Positions 27,122 through 36,748 of a DNA stretch of 49,438 nucleotides are shown in pieces. Under the pieces are notes generated by a model that worked only from the letters and a program-made list of their open reading frames with translations, did no database searches and had not been told where the DNA came from. The stretch is from NCBI GenBank assembly GCA_001304155.1, contig LJUX01000018.1, positions 1 to 49,438 on the forward strand. Reading direction: 5' to 3'. The position numbers and the translations under genes are program-made. The stretch comes from a candidate division Zixibacteria bacterium SM23_73_3 (GTDB taxonomy: Bacteria; Zixibacteria; MSB-5A5; SM1-73). The number at the start of each line of letters is the position of its first letter. Positions within the stretch are counted from its first letter, which is position 1.

Positions 27122-27665
27122 AGCTTAACTCTTCTCTTAAGAAAAGAATTTTCCTTTTCACGCGGGCTGGCACTCCATAAGCTAAAGAATCGCAAAGGAT
27201 ATTTTTAGTAACTACGCTTCCGAGTCCTATTATTGTCCTATCCCCGATTTTGACCCCGGCTTGTATTATGCTACCAGCGCCTATCCAAACTGACCTGCCA
27301 ATTACAACATCCCCTACTTTGCGAGGATAAATCGCGCATATTTCGCTTTTGTGATCCTCTCCGGCATCACTGTGAGTCAAGATTAGTACCTGTGGGGATA
27401 GGGTGCTTTTCTGTTTTATGATTACTTTGCCAGTCAAGTCTATTGTTGTCCCCGGGCCGATATGGACATCATCCTCAATTGCCAAATTTCTGAAACCATT
27501 TGTTAAATTAATAATTCTGGCCTCATATATTCGCACATTTTTGCCTATCCTCGCTCCCAGGAATCTCAAAAGGGTTGACCGGAAGTAAGGACTGATACAC
27601 CACCTCAACAGTTTCTCAATGAGCATATATATGCCAATTTTGACATTTCTTAAAATACGATTCAT
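27099..27665 (-). CDS. Left-handed beta-helix (hexapeptide) acyltransferase
   Basis: GARIGKNVRIYEARIINLTNGFRNLAIEDDVHIGPGTTIDLTGKV...VVIGRSVWIGAGSIIQAGVKIGDRTIIGLGSVVTKNI. Confidence 0.88.
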   Translation of the reverse strand: MNRILRNVKIGIYMLIEKLLRWCISPYFRSTLLRFLGARIGKNVRIYEARIINLTNGFRNLAIEDDVHIGPGTTIDLTGKVIIKQKSTLSPQVLILTHSDAGEDHKSEICAIYPRKVGDVVIGRSVWIGAGSIIQAGVKIGDRTIIGLGSVVTKNILCDSLAYGVPARVKRKILFLREELSCVKNQPS

Positions 27666-28647
27666 CTCCTGCCCCTAAACTGCCCCTAAAGAAATTAACT
27701 GTCGGTAGTAGTAACTGGTAAATGGCAGACCTACTTTTGCTTATATCTCGATGATAATTGAATACAATTTTCTTTTCTGCGCCCCATTTTTCTTTAAACT
27801 GAATCAGGCTAAGCATCTTCTTACTCGACCCCATAAAATCAAAATATGACTTCCCTCTCTCTTTAGCGAGCCGGATGGCATGATGAAACAATAGATCGTT
27901 AGGTCTTTGATGCAGGTGTTCGGTGACCGAGCCGCCATGAAAATAATGAGCGATCTTTTCAGAATAAATTACCACTATTCCAGCTACCGGTTGGTTGTGA
28001 TATTTGGCAAAAAATATATCCGAAAATTCAGGGACCAAAAGATCATATATTTTATAAAAAAGCTGGAGTGGATATTTAGTTAAAGCTCTATTCCTCCTCA
28101 TCGAATCCAGGTAGAGCTGATAAAACGACTCCACCTCCCCCCGTGATCTTATCTTCTCAAAATAAAGATCTGACTTCAGTGCAGTCTTTATATTTCTTTT
28201 CAAGCTATCTTTATAATTTCTCCAGATTAAATCTGTGGATTTGTCTTTCAACTCCAACAGATGACGATACGACTCCACACAGTTAAAATCGGGCAAATCT
28301 TGCTTTTTCTTAATGTCCACTTCAACAATCTGAATGCGTTGAATTTTCTCCTTTTTGGCCCAATGGTTCAAAAGGCCTAAGAATTCAGGGATGTGTTCTC
28401 GATCTCCAATAAACCCGCCATATGGAACCAGCGAATAGAACACTTTGAAGAATCGATTGCCCATCATCATTCCAGGCAAAGCGGAGAGCCAATATCCTTC
28501 CTCTTCGAGTACCAAGTATCGCATACCGCATCCATAACCTTCTTCCACCACCTTCCACCACAGAGAGGTATGGAAGATCAGGTCGGAGTGCAAAAAGACA
28601 AACTCATCCCACTTGTGGTTGGGCTCTTCTAAAACGATCAGATTCAT
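27616..28647 (-). CDS. FemAB/GNAT-like acyl- or aminoacyltransferase
   Basis: SLKRNIKTALKSDLYFEKIRSRGEVESFYQLYLDSMRRN...IAHYFHGGSVTEHLHQRPNDLLFHHAIRLAKERGKSYFDFMGSS. Confidence 0.78.
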   Translation of the reverse strand: MNLIVLEEPNHKWDEFVFLHSDLIFHTSLWWKVVEEGYGCGMRYLVLEEEGYWLSALPGMMMGNRFFKVFYSLVPYGGFIGDREHIPEFLGLLNHWAKKEKIQRIQIVEVDIKKKQDLPDFNCVESYRHLLELKDKSTDLIWRNYKDSLKRNIKTALKSDLYFEKIRSRGEVESFYQLYLDSMRRNRALTKYPLQLFYKIYDLLVPEFSDIFFAKYHNQPVAGIVVIYSEKIAHYFHGGSVTEHLHQRPNDLLFHHAIRLAKERGKSYFDFMGSSKKMLSLIQFKEKWGAEKKIVFNYHRDISKSRSAIYQLLLPTVNFFRGSLGAGDESYFKKCQNWHIYAH

Positions 28648-29792
28648 CTTAAAACTTGGGGGAGAATCTTTTTTATTTTATCACAGACAAAAATAACATC
28701 TTCTTTTTCAAGCAGCGGGTGTAAGGGGAGGGTTACCTGGTGTGCCCCTACATATTCGGTCAAGGGAAGCTTTGTCTGGTTTCCCCTCAGGTTCTTTCGG
28801 TAGTAGGAAAACTTATGAATGGGCGGATAATGTATGCTGGACTGGATCCTCTCTTTTTTCAAAAACTCCATAAACTTTTTTCTGTTTACCTTTTTATTCA
28901 GAAGGATAGGAAAAAGATGATAGGAGGATTTACGAGGATAATCTCTGAACGGAATGGAAAAGCCATCTATCCCTTTTAAATTTGACACATAAAGTTCCGT
29001 CAAGACTTTTCTTTTCTTATTCGCCCGGTGTAATTTCTTTAGCTGCAATATGCCCAGTGCGGCAGATATCTCGGTCATTCGATAATTATATCCCAGCTCC
29101 ACCACGTCGTATGTATAGGTGTGACCTTTGTGCCTGTTCAAGGTCATGCTGGTCATTCCATGGGACCGGAGAAGTTTGAGTTTTCTGGCAAGCCGGTCAT
29201 TATGGGTTAGGATCATTCCTCCCTCACCGGTAGCCAAATTCTTGTTGGAGAAAAAGGAAAAACAGCCGACCTCACCAAGCGTGCCTGCCATTTTTGAATT
29301 TAAGTCCGCTCCGATGGCATGAGCGGAATCCTCAATGACGAAAAGTTTATGCTTTCTGGCGATTCTTTTAATTTCCTGCATATCTGCCAGATACCCGCCG
29401 TAGTGAACCACCACAATCGCCTTGGTCTTGTTGGTGATCTTCTTTTCTAAATCTTCACAGGAGAGATTGAAATCATTCCATCCGCTTATGTCCACAAAAG
29501 TAGGCTTTGCTCCCACATACAGGATGGCGTTGGAGGAGGCAACAAAGCTCAATGATGGGACGATAACTTGGTCTGGGGGTTTGATGTTTAGAGCCCTCAT
29601 AGCCAGATGCAGAGCTGCAGTGCCGCTGGAGACAGTAATGGCATGCCTTGCCCCCATAAAATGGGCAAACTCTTCTTCCAACCTCTCCACGATTTCGCCC
29701 ATGGTGAGCCACCTGTTTTCTATTACCTCATCTACCATCTTTCGCTCACGCTGGTCGAAATTCAGATCAGATAGAGTTACCTTCCATTTCAT
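28644..29792 (-). CDS. DegT/DnrJ/EryC1/StrS-family sugar aminotransferase
   Basis: AITVSSGTAALHLAMRAL; VIEDSAHAIGA; FSFFSNKNLATGEGGMILT (PLP lysine). Confidence 0.93.
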   Translation of the reverse strand: MKWKVTLSDLNFDQRERKMVDEVIENRWLTMGEIVERLEEEFAHFMGARHAITVSSGTAALHLAMRALNIKPPDQVIVPSLSFVASSNAILYVGAKPTFVDISGWNDFNLSCEDLEKKITNKTKAIVVVHYGGYLADMQEIKRIARKHKLFVIEDSAHAIGADLNSKMAGTLGEVGCFSFFSNKNLATGEGGMILTHNDRLARKLKLLRSHGMTSMTLNRHKGHTYTYDVVELGYNYRMTEISAALGILQLKKLHRANKKRKVLTELYVSNLKGIDGFSIPFRDYPRKSSYHLFPILLNKKVNRKKFMEFLKKERIQSSIHYPPIHKFSYYRKNLRGNQTKLPLTEYVGAHQVTLPLHPLLEKEDVIFVCDKIKKILPQVLR

Positions 29793-29820
29793 TTTTTATC
29801 TTGAACCTTTGAATTGAAGT

Positions 29821-29911
29821 TGTAGTTGCCCAATTTATACCGCTTTTAGCGGTATCCCGCCAAAGGCGGTGATTGAGCATTATGTTAAGCTCGATAAATC
29901 GAGCAACTATA
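29821..29911. repeat. TAGTTGCYC two-hairpin element, inverted copy with internal insertion
   Basis: TGTAGTTGCCCAATTTAT[ACCGCTtttAGCGGTatCCCGCCaaaGGCGGTG]ATTGAGCATTATGTTAAGCTCGATaaATCGAGCAACTATA. Confidence 0.7.
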
Positions 29912-29996
29912 CTCTAAAAGAAACCTACAGCTCTTTTCGTGCTCGATATGTTTTTGTTTTGGTAAGCCCGTGATAACGTCGATTTCTTTTTGTTTT

Positions 29997-30707
29997 TTAT
30001 TCCTCGTTCAGGAATTTCTTTCGGTGCTTTTCGAATTCCTCCACCGCCTTTTGATAATCGTCCGGCCTTCCAATGTCCAGCCAGAAATCATCGGAATTGT
30101 ATATCGCCACTTTTTTCTTCTTTTTCAAAAGAAGTTGCATCAAATCGGGGAAATCAAATTTTCCGCCTTTGGGGATGAAATTTAGTATCTCTGGCTCAAA
30201 TACGTATATTCCCATGCTCACTAAGTAGGATAGCTTGGGCTTTTCCATGTATTTGACCAGACTCTCATCTTCATCCTTTTGGATCACGCCAAAGTCGACA
30301 TCCACCCATCTTTTCTGTGCCGCCACGGTGGCAATGGCATTCTGGTTTTTGTGATACTCGATTAAGTTGAGATAATTCAATGTGGTGAGAAGATCCCCAT
30401 TCATCACCATAAATGTTTGATTCAGATTGTTCAGACAGGTCAAGGGACCGACTGTGCCCAGAGGTTTCTCCTCGAAGCTATATTCAATCTTCACCCCCCA
30501 TTTGCTTCCATCACCGAAAAAGGTCTGGATCAGATTACCCAGATGCCCAACCGCCAGAGTGATGTCGACAAGATGGCAATTCTTAAGTTGTCTTAATATT
30601 ACCTCCAGGATGGGAAAGTCTTCTATGGGCATAAGTGGTTTGGGCAAAATTACGGTATAAGGATAAAGTCGCCTCCCTTTACCACCGGCTAAGATTATTA
30701 CCTTCAT
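29997..30707 (-). CDS. Sugar-phosphate nucleotidyltransferase
   Basis: MKVIILAGGKGRRLYPYTVILPKPLMPI; MVMNGDLLTTLNY; FWLDIGRPDDYQKA. Confidence 0.92.
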   Translation of the reverse strand: MKVIILAGGKGRRLYPYTVILPKPLMPIEDFPILEVILRQLKNCHLVDITLAVGHLGNLIQTFFGDGSKWGVKIEYSFEEKPLGTVGPLTCLNNLNQTFMVMNGDLLTTLNYLNLIEYHKNQNAIATVAAQKRWVDVDFGVIQKDEDESLVKYMEKPKLSYLVSMGIYVFEPEILNFIPKGGKFDFPDLMQLLLKKKKKVAIYNSDDFWLDIGRPDDYQKAVEEFEKHRKKFLNEE

Positions 30708-30766
30708 AGTTCGCCTACCTCTGTAAGTTGAAGGCCGAATCCTCAGCGTCTTTTAAAAAATCCGTA

Positions 30767-30828
30767 CCTAAGGACGGGATGAATTCCCGCCCCTAGGAAC
30801 TGACGGAAGTGCACCAGCTTGCTGGTGC
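30767..30828. repeat. Two intergenic palindromes (GGGATGAATTCCC and GCACCAGCTTGCTGGTGC families)
   Basis: CCTAAGGACGGGATGAATTCCCGCCCCTAGG and GCACCAGCTTGCTGGTGCGGTTTT. Confidence 0.7.
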
Positions 30829-30955
30829 GGTTTTCCCTAAAACCAGGTAGTATAGATGTGAAACCATCTGAATTTCATTAAACAGGGAAAGCAAGCTTTC
30901 GCGCTCCAAAAGCCACTTTTTAAATAGCCCTGAAGCTTTAGACTCCCAAAGGGGG

Positions 30956-31945
30956 TTATATATTGTAAATATCCGCTTTGTATCTTCTTAGATTCTTTTC
31001 ATACCAACTTATGGTCTTCTCTATTCCCTGCTTAAGATCTGTTTTGGGATGCCACCCAAAGAGCCTTTTGGCTTTGCGGGAGTCTGAAAAAAGCCTTTCC
31101 ACCTCACTCTTTTCAGGTCGCATTCTTTTCTTTTCTCTTTCAATCTGGATTTTTTTCCCCAGGCAATTTGAAATAAGGTTTGCTATCTGGCTTATCGACA
31201 CTTGGTGACTTGATCCTAAGTTCACCACCTCACCCCCTGTTTTTTCGCATTCGGCAAAGTCGATAAATCCTTTCACCGAGTCCCTCACAAAAGTCAAATC
31301 TCTGGTGGGATAAACAGAACCTAGACTGATTTTTCCTTTTAGCAGTGCCTGCGTAATTATGGACGGGATCACCGCCCGGGCGGATTGTCTGGGACCATAG
31401 ATGTTGAAAGGTCTGATTATGCCCACCGGTAGATCAAATGAGCGATGAAAGGAGAGTGCTAAAAGATCTGCTCCCAATTTACTGGCGGCATAAGGAGATT
31501 GGGGATTTACCGGGTGTTCCTCATCCATGGGTACGTATTGCGCCGTGCCATAAATCTCACTGGTGGAGGTGTGAACTACTTTTTGAGTACCAAAGTCAAG
31601 TGCCGCAGTCAGAATATTAAGCGTCCCGTTTATGTTGGTATCGACCACGTCCCTGGGATTGACATAGGAGTAAGGAATTCCAATTAAGGCTCCCAGATGG
31701 AAGATCACCTGCTGGTCACGGGCGGCTTCTCTGACGCAATCTGCATCTTTTAAATCTCCTGTAACCACTTCAGTCGCATTTAGTATATTCTTTGGCACAT
31801 CTTCCAGCATTCCCCAGTCGTTTCGGGAATTGTAATGAACAAAAGCCCGAACCCTGGCGCCTCTTTTCACTAAAGCTTCCACCAAGTGACTTCCCACGAA
31901 TCCACCAACTCCGGTGACCAAAACCTTTTTACCTTTTATCTTCAA
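30956..31945 (-). CDS. NAD-dependent nucleotide-sugar epimerase/4,6-dehydratase (extended SDR; LegB-like)
   Basis: KVLVTGVGGFVGSHLVEALVKRGARV; STSEIYGTAQYVPMDEEHPVNPQSPYAASKLGAD; IRPFNIYGPRQSARAVIPSIITQALL. Confidence 0.9.
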   Translation of the reverse strand: MKIKGKKVLVTGVGGFVGSHLVEALVKRGARVRAFVHYNSRNDWGMLEDVPKNILNATEVVTGDLKDADCVREAARDQQVIFHLGALIGIPYSYVNPRDVVDTNINGTLNILTAALDFGTQKVVHTSTSEIYGTAQYVPMDEEHPVNPQSPYAASKLGADLLALSFHRSFDLPVGIIRPFNIYGPRQSARAVIPSIITQALLKGKISLGSVYPTRDLTFVRDSVKGFIDFAECEKTGGEVVNLGSSHQVSISQIANLISNCLGKKIQIEREKKRMRPEKSEVERLFSDSRKAKRLFGWHPKTDLKQGIEKTISWYEKNLRRYKADIYNI

Positions 31946-32037
31946 ATCTCATTTCTCCTAACTCTGAATTTGAAATAATAGATAATCAAATCTCCCTCTG
32001 AAAGCAAGTCAAATTGATACCTAAAATTATTGAATTC

Positions 32038-33237
32038 TCAAAGGTCTTGAGATGCAGGTATGTCTTGGAGACTTGATGCATGGACGGGTGAGGATAGGGC
32101 ATGTTCTTTAGGGAGAACAATCTTTAGATAATCATCCACCGCCTTTTCAATATTAAGTAATTTCAAGGCTTTCGGTATATTCCTGGAGTAATCTTTTTTT
32201 TGACAGGCGAACTCGATTATGGCCTGAGATAACTTTTGTACATCTTTTGGGGGAACCACTTTGCCCAGATTAAACCTTTTCACCAGATAACCCATGTCAC
32301 CCACTTCGGTGACAATAAGAGGCGTTCCCATCTGAAGGGCCTCGGAGAAAACCAAAGGAATGCTGTCACTTCTGGAGGGAATGATCAGGCAGTCAACTTG
32401 CTTAATATAGTTAGCCACCGACTTGGTGGATACTTTTCCTACAATTTTGACCTCATCTTCTAATTTAAGTTCTCTTACCAGTCTCTTCATCTTATTTTCG
32501 AAATCACCCCATCCTAAAACATAAAGATTTACTGAAAGCAGTTTATTTTTGACCAGACCAAATGCCTTGATCAAATCATCTAAACCCTTCTCCTTATCCC
32601 ACCGTCCCACATATAAGAAATTAGATCTCGTGGAATCAAGTTGCTCTTCTCCCTCAGAGGCAGATGGAAGCCTTCGCATGCTGGGAAGAAACAAGCACCT
32701 TTTGCCTGCAAGCTTTTCTACCTTTTCCTTCAGATCGAATCCATCGGCAAAGAGATGGTCTGCCCCCTGCAGGACTTTTCTTATGATTTTTCGCAGGACC
32801 GGCTTTTTCCCCCATACATAAATATCCGAACCCAAACACCATACCGAATACGGAATCCCCAGCTCTTTTTTCGCCTGATAAGCAAACCATCCTGAAGGCA
32901 GTGCCCATAAAGCCAGGCAAGAATCGGGATTGGTTCTGTTAAGATGTTCTGAAAGCTGGCTCTTGCCATTTTTCAAAAAAGAGAAAAGCTGAAACAGTTC
33001 TCTGGGATTAAAGAAGTTTAAAGACCCCACCACCTTTTTCCCGCCCTGCCAGTGAAATCGAATTATATCCTCTCTCCACTCCATCCTTTGTGTCTGATAA
33101 TAAGGGGTGAAGACAGAAACAGTCATTCCCTTTTCCTTCAATCCCAGGTGAAAGTCATGCACAAAGGGTGAAGCCACATCGTCAGGATGTGCGGGATAAC
33201 GATTGGTGATCAGGCAGATCTTTTGGGAGGTTAACAT
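32038..33237 (-). CDS. Glycosyltransferase family 4
   Basis: FLYVGRWDKEKGLDDLIKAFGLV; VDCLIIPSRSDSIPLVFSEALQMGTPLIVTEVGDM. Confidence 0.92.
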   Translation of the reverse strand: MLTSQKICLITNRYPAHPDDVASPFVHDFHLGLKEKGMTVSVFTPYYQTQRMEWREDIIRFHWQGGKKVVGSLNFFNPRELFQLFSFLKNGKSQLSEHLNRTNPDSCLALWALPSGWFAYQAKKELGIPYSVWCLGSDIYVWGKKPVLRKIIRKVLQGADHLFADGFDLKEKVEKLAGKRCLFLPSMRRLPSASEGEEQLDSTRSNFLYVGRWDKEKGLDDLIKAFGLVKNKLLSVNLYVLGWGDFENKMKRLVRELKLEDEVKIVGKVSTKSVANYIKQVDCLIIPSRSDSIPLVFSEALQMGTPLIVTEVGDMGYLVKRFNLGKVVPPKDVQKLSQAIIEFACQKKDYSRNIPKALKLLNIEKAVDDYLKIVLPKEHALSSPVHASSLQDIPASQDL

Positions 33238-33277
33238 TTATTTTTTAATTGGTTTTTGCCAACAGATTAAGTAATTC

Positions 33278-33337
33278 CCAACAGGTTGAATGACGAAACA
33301 GATTTTATTACCTTGTAATCTGTTTACTTCTGTTGGG
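33278..33337. repeat. CCCAACAG...CTGTTGGG palindromic intergenic repeat, copy 2
   Basis: CCCAACAGGTTGAATGACGAAACAGATT...AATCTGTTTACTTCTGTTGGG; shares arms with 21397-21467. Confidence 0.72.
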
Positions 33338-33352
33338 AGATTATTTTTTCGA

Positions 33353-34384
33353 CTATTCAGGTGTCTCTGAGGGCAGATAATCCACTTCTTTTTTCTCCAC
33401 TTCAATCTTTGCGGGTAACTTATTTATTTTATCCTCCAAGGCCTTATTTTCTCTTTGTATCTTGTAGATTTCTTTTCTTAAGTGAACTAGTTGTGTCCCC
33501 AAAAATCCAAAAAGGAGCACCTGAATTCCGGCTATGACTAAAAGCACTATCAAGGTCATCAGAGGACGGTTGGGATTTAAGGTTCCCTTCTGCCATAGAT
33601 ATATTATGTAAGTTCCCCCCACAAATCCCAAAGACAGCATGAAAAGACCGATGGCACCGAATAAGATTATGGGCTTTTCGAAAAAGGAAAAGACCAGATG
33701 CGAGACTGCGGTGGCTTTGAATTTGAATTTTGATTCACCTTTAGCTCTGACTTTCAGGATAGCTGGCAGTTCCTTGGCTTTGTATCCCATAGACAGAGCT
33801 TTGGAAAGAATCTCTAAATGTATCTCCTTGCCATCTGATTCCAGCTCCAGTGCGCTTATGCATTCCTTGCGGTATGCCCTTAAAACTCCGGTCACAGTGG
33901 TAAGTTTCCCTCTCATGGCAAATCCTAAAATTTTATTTCCCCATTTACTCAAAAGCAATCTAAATAGGGGGACACCCTCTGTTTTCCCTCCATAAGCATA
34001 GGGCGAGCCGACCACCAGATCGACCTCTGGGTTCAGGTCCAGAACCTCAATCATCTGAAGGATGTATTTTTCATCATAGCTTAAATCAGCGTCAGTGGTG
34101 CATATTATCTTACCCTGGGCTTGGGCAAATCCGACCCTCAACGCTTTTCCTCTTCCCTGATTGACCGGATAAGAGATCAGCTTGATCCAGCGATTTAAAT
34201 GAGAGTAATCCTCCACCACTTTTCTGGTCTTATCCGCGGAGCCATCGTCTACCACAATTATCTCCCATCTTTTGGGAATAGAGTCTAAAGCTTTGGTGAG
34301 CCGATCCAGGGTATCTGGAGCATTCTCCTCCTCGTTGAACATGGGCACCACCACGGAGATGTCTATGTTTTTTTCCCTTCTCAT
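33353..34384 (-). CDS. Glycosyltransferase family 2 with C-terminal TM helices (polyprenyl-phosphate hexose synthase-like)
   Basis: DISVVVPMFNEEENAPDTLDRL; IIVVDDGSADKTRKV; CTTDADLSYDEKYILQMIE; two TM helices. Confidence 0.92.
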   Translation of the reverse strand: MRREKNIDISVVVPMFNEEENAPDTLDRLTKALDSIPKRWEIIVVDDGSADKTRKVVEDYSHLNRWIKLISYPVNQGRGKALRVGFAQAQGKIICTTDADLSYDEKYILQMIEVLDLNPEVDLVVGSPYAYGGKTEGVPLFRLLLSKWGNKILGFAMRGKLTTVTGVLRAYRKECISALELESDGKEIHLEILSKALSMGYKAKELPAILKVRAKGESKFKFKATAVSHLVFSFFEKPIILFGAIGLFMLSLGFVGGTYIIYLWQKGTLNPNRPLMTLIVLLVIAGIQVLLFGFLGTQLVHLRKEIYKIQRENKALEDKINKLPAKIEVEKKEVDYLPSETPE

Positions 34385-34392
34385 TTCTCTCC

Positions 34393-36360
34393 TTAAGTCT
34401 TTTCCAGAAGCTTTCTCGCCTCCAGATTGTATGGCTCCAGCTCCAGACCCGCCTGAAAGAAATCTGAAGCTTTGGCTTTGTCTCCGTTTTTAAGGAATGC
34501 TTTCCCTAGCTGAAAGTAGATTCTGGCATTAGATGGATCCACATCCAGAGCCCATAAAAAATATTCTGTAGACAAAGATGAGCCACCTTTCAGGTCATAA
34601 AATGCACCCAGGTTAAAGATAAGATTCCCCCAATGCCCCTGGGTGATGATATCAAGGTTTTTGTGCGTCAGATTCTTTTTTAAGAAGTCTTTCTGCTCTT
34701 TAATATCTTTATCGGTCAAAATCACCTTTATTGGACAGAACTCGAATAAATATTCAGCTGGACGAAGATGCTGAACAAATAGAGAATGACTGGAGAAGTA
34801 CGTGGAATAGACCGGGAGATTGTTAACATTTAGTTGTGAGACTTCCCATGCGATTTCCCCAAAGTCTTTTTGTTCAAACTTGGGAAGTTTTATATCTGTG
34901 TACTGCTGATTTATCTGCTCTCTATAACTTTTCTGTGTCAGGGCAGATATGCTTACTATCTTGACATCCGGTCTCATACCACAAGACAGGTTCAGATACC
35001 ACAGGGGAGTTAAGGTGTTATCATCGCCCACCAAAATCAAGGCATCTTTTTTAACAGAACTTAGGATCTGGTGGGCATAACTATAAGCTCCATCTTGTGA
35101 CCTCTTATTGCACTGGTGGAGGTTCTTCCACACCTGAAACAGAGGCAGTAAAAGGACTATCGCAAAAAGAACGTATCCAACCGTGTAGCTCACAACCTTA
35201 TAAGTTTCGCTATTTGAATTAGCATGAATGATTCTTGCTTCTTTGAATATCCAGCTTAAGACTGTCTCTAATCCCAAAGCGAACCAGATGGTAAATACAG
35301 AAAGCAAGGGCAAAAGGTAACCCAAAAGATCATAATTTCTTAAAGAGAAATCGACGGCCCAGGTGGCGGTCAATACGTTTAAGATGAAGATTGAAAAGGT
35401 GAATAAGAAAACCCTCCGGCAGGATTTAAACAAAGAAATTGCTCCCACCACCCCCAGCCAGAAAAAAGCCAGACCGAATTGAGCCACCGGAAAGGAGAGA
35501 TTAAACCACAATCGATTCAAATAAGGAAAACTTACACCAGAGGGAGAAACACTTGGCTGAGAGGTTCGGAAAAGATAAGAGAAAAAGCTTGTCCAGGTGT
35601 CCGGTTTTCCCCAGTTGATGGCGGGCGAAAGACTTGATCTAATAGGTAAATAAAAATAAACAGATATTCCCAGTATAATAAAAACAGCCAACAAGATCAG
35701 TCTCTTTGGCTGGAGTAGAAGCTTGAAATCAATGGTCAGACGACCGCCCGGCTGGGCGGAAAAGAAAAATAACATAAAGGCGGGCGCCAGGGTGATGATC
35801 AGAAGTGGGTGGTTGGTCAAAGATAGACCCAGAATAAAAGAGAATAAGAGCAATGTCTTGAAGCCGAGAACAGATTCCTTAAATTGCCCCCATTTTATCA
35901 TAAGAAAAATCAAAAGCAAGGTGAAAAAGATATTCAGAGTATAAACCTCTGCCCTTATGGTCTGCAGCCAGAAGGAGGTGGAAAATGCCAAAAATAGTAT
36001 GCTGGTTGTGGTGGACAATCTCAAAAACGATCGGCTGGATTTTATCCGGTTGAAGATTTCGAGGATCAAAAGATATAAAAGCGAAAGAGCCAGACTGCCC
36101 CAGAGGGCGGACATGAGGTTGGACCTGAAAGCGTGATTTTCGATTGGGATAATTGAAAATACTCTCCCCGAAAGAACATATATGGGAAAACCAGGCGAAT
36201 GAGGAATACCAAGGGTGGAGTTGACCGCAGAGAAAGCGGCTGAATCTTCCCAATAGATAGTGGGGCACAAGGTTAAAATGTATACTCCGAAGGTTACTAT
36301 GAAAATTGCTCCGCTTAGGATAACATTACTTCTTGTGGTGGCTTTGTCGAATCGTTTCAT
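34393..36360 (-). CDS. DUF2723 (GT-C-like) membrane protein with C-terminal TPR, paralog 1
   Basis: LCPTIYWEDSAAFSAVNSTLGIPHSPGFPIYVLSGRVFSIIP; many TM helices; C-terminal ARIYFQLGKAFLKNGDKAKASDFFQAGLELEPYN. Confidence 0.85.
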   Translation of the reverse strand: MKRFDKATTRSNVILSGAIFIVTFGVYILTLCPTIYWEDSAAFSAVNSTLGIPHSPGFPIYVLSGRVFSIIPIENHAFRSNLMSALWGSLALSLLYLLILEIFNRIKSSRSFLRLSTTTSILFLAFSTSFWLQTIRAEVYTLNIFFTLLLIFLMIKWGQFKESVLGFKTLLLFSFILGLSLTNHPLLIITLAPAFMLFFFSAQPGGRLTIDFKLLLQPKRLILLAVFIILGISVYFYLPIRSSLSPAINWGKPDTWTSFFSYLFRTSQPSVSPSGVSFPYLNRLWFNLSFPVAQFGLAFFWLGVVGAISLFKSCRRVFLFTFSIFILNVLTATWAVDFSLRNYDLLGYLLPLLSVFTIWFALGLETVLSWIFKEARIIHANSNSETYKVVSYTVGYVLFAIVLLLPLFQVWKNLHQCNKRSQDGAYSYAHQILSSVKKDALILVGDDNTLTPLWYLNLSCGMRPDVKIVSISALTQKSYREQINQQYTDIKLPKFEQKDFGEIAWEVSQLNVNNLPVYSTYFSSHSLFVQHLRPAEYLFEFCPIKVILTDKDIKEQKDFLKKNLTHKNLDIITQGHWGNLIFNLGAFYDLKGGSSLSTEYFLWALDVDPSNARIYFQLGKAFLKNGDKAKASDFFQAGLELEPYNLEARKLLEKT

Positions 36361-36399
36361 ATTATTATGGTCGGAAACAGGGGTTAAACATTTAGGTTT

Positions 36400-36663
36400 G
36401 ACCTCACCTCTCCACCCACACGCCCTTTGTTCGTCACGGACGCCTTGTCCGTGAGGGAAAAGTAGATGGTAACGGATTCATCCTGATCCAGCCTTTGGCG
36501 GGAGAACGGACGAGGGCGTCTTTTACCAACGAAGAGGAAAATCTTGGGGAGATTTAATCCCCCTTTAAAAAAGGGGGAATTCTGAATAGTCCCCCTTTGC
36601 AAAAGGGGGATTCTCTGCCATAGGCAGATCCGCCTCAAGTTGGGACAGGGGTTGAACCCCTGC
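36400..36663. repeat. Cluster of distinct palindromes between DUF2723 and pilin genes
   Basis: TCACGGACgccttGTCCGTGA; AATCCCCCTTTaaaaAAGGGGGAATT; GTCCCCCTTTgcaAAAGGGGGATT; GTTGGGACAGGGGTTgAACCCCTGCCCCAAC. Confidence 0.75.
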
Positions 36664-36690
36664 CCCAACAAACAAATTGTCCTGAGAAGA

Positions 36691-36724
36691 ACAAAAAAGG
36701 GGACTCAAATCCTTGAGTCCCCTT
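36691..36724 (-). terminator. Intrinsic terminator of pilin gene 1
   Basis: Minus strand AAGGGGACTCAAggatTTGAGTCCCCTTTTTTG. Confidence 0.9.
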
Positions 36725-36748
36725 CTCTCACACAAAAAGGTGAAACCC

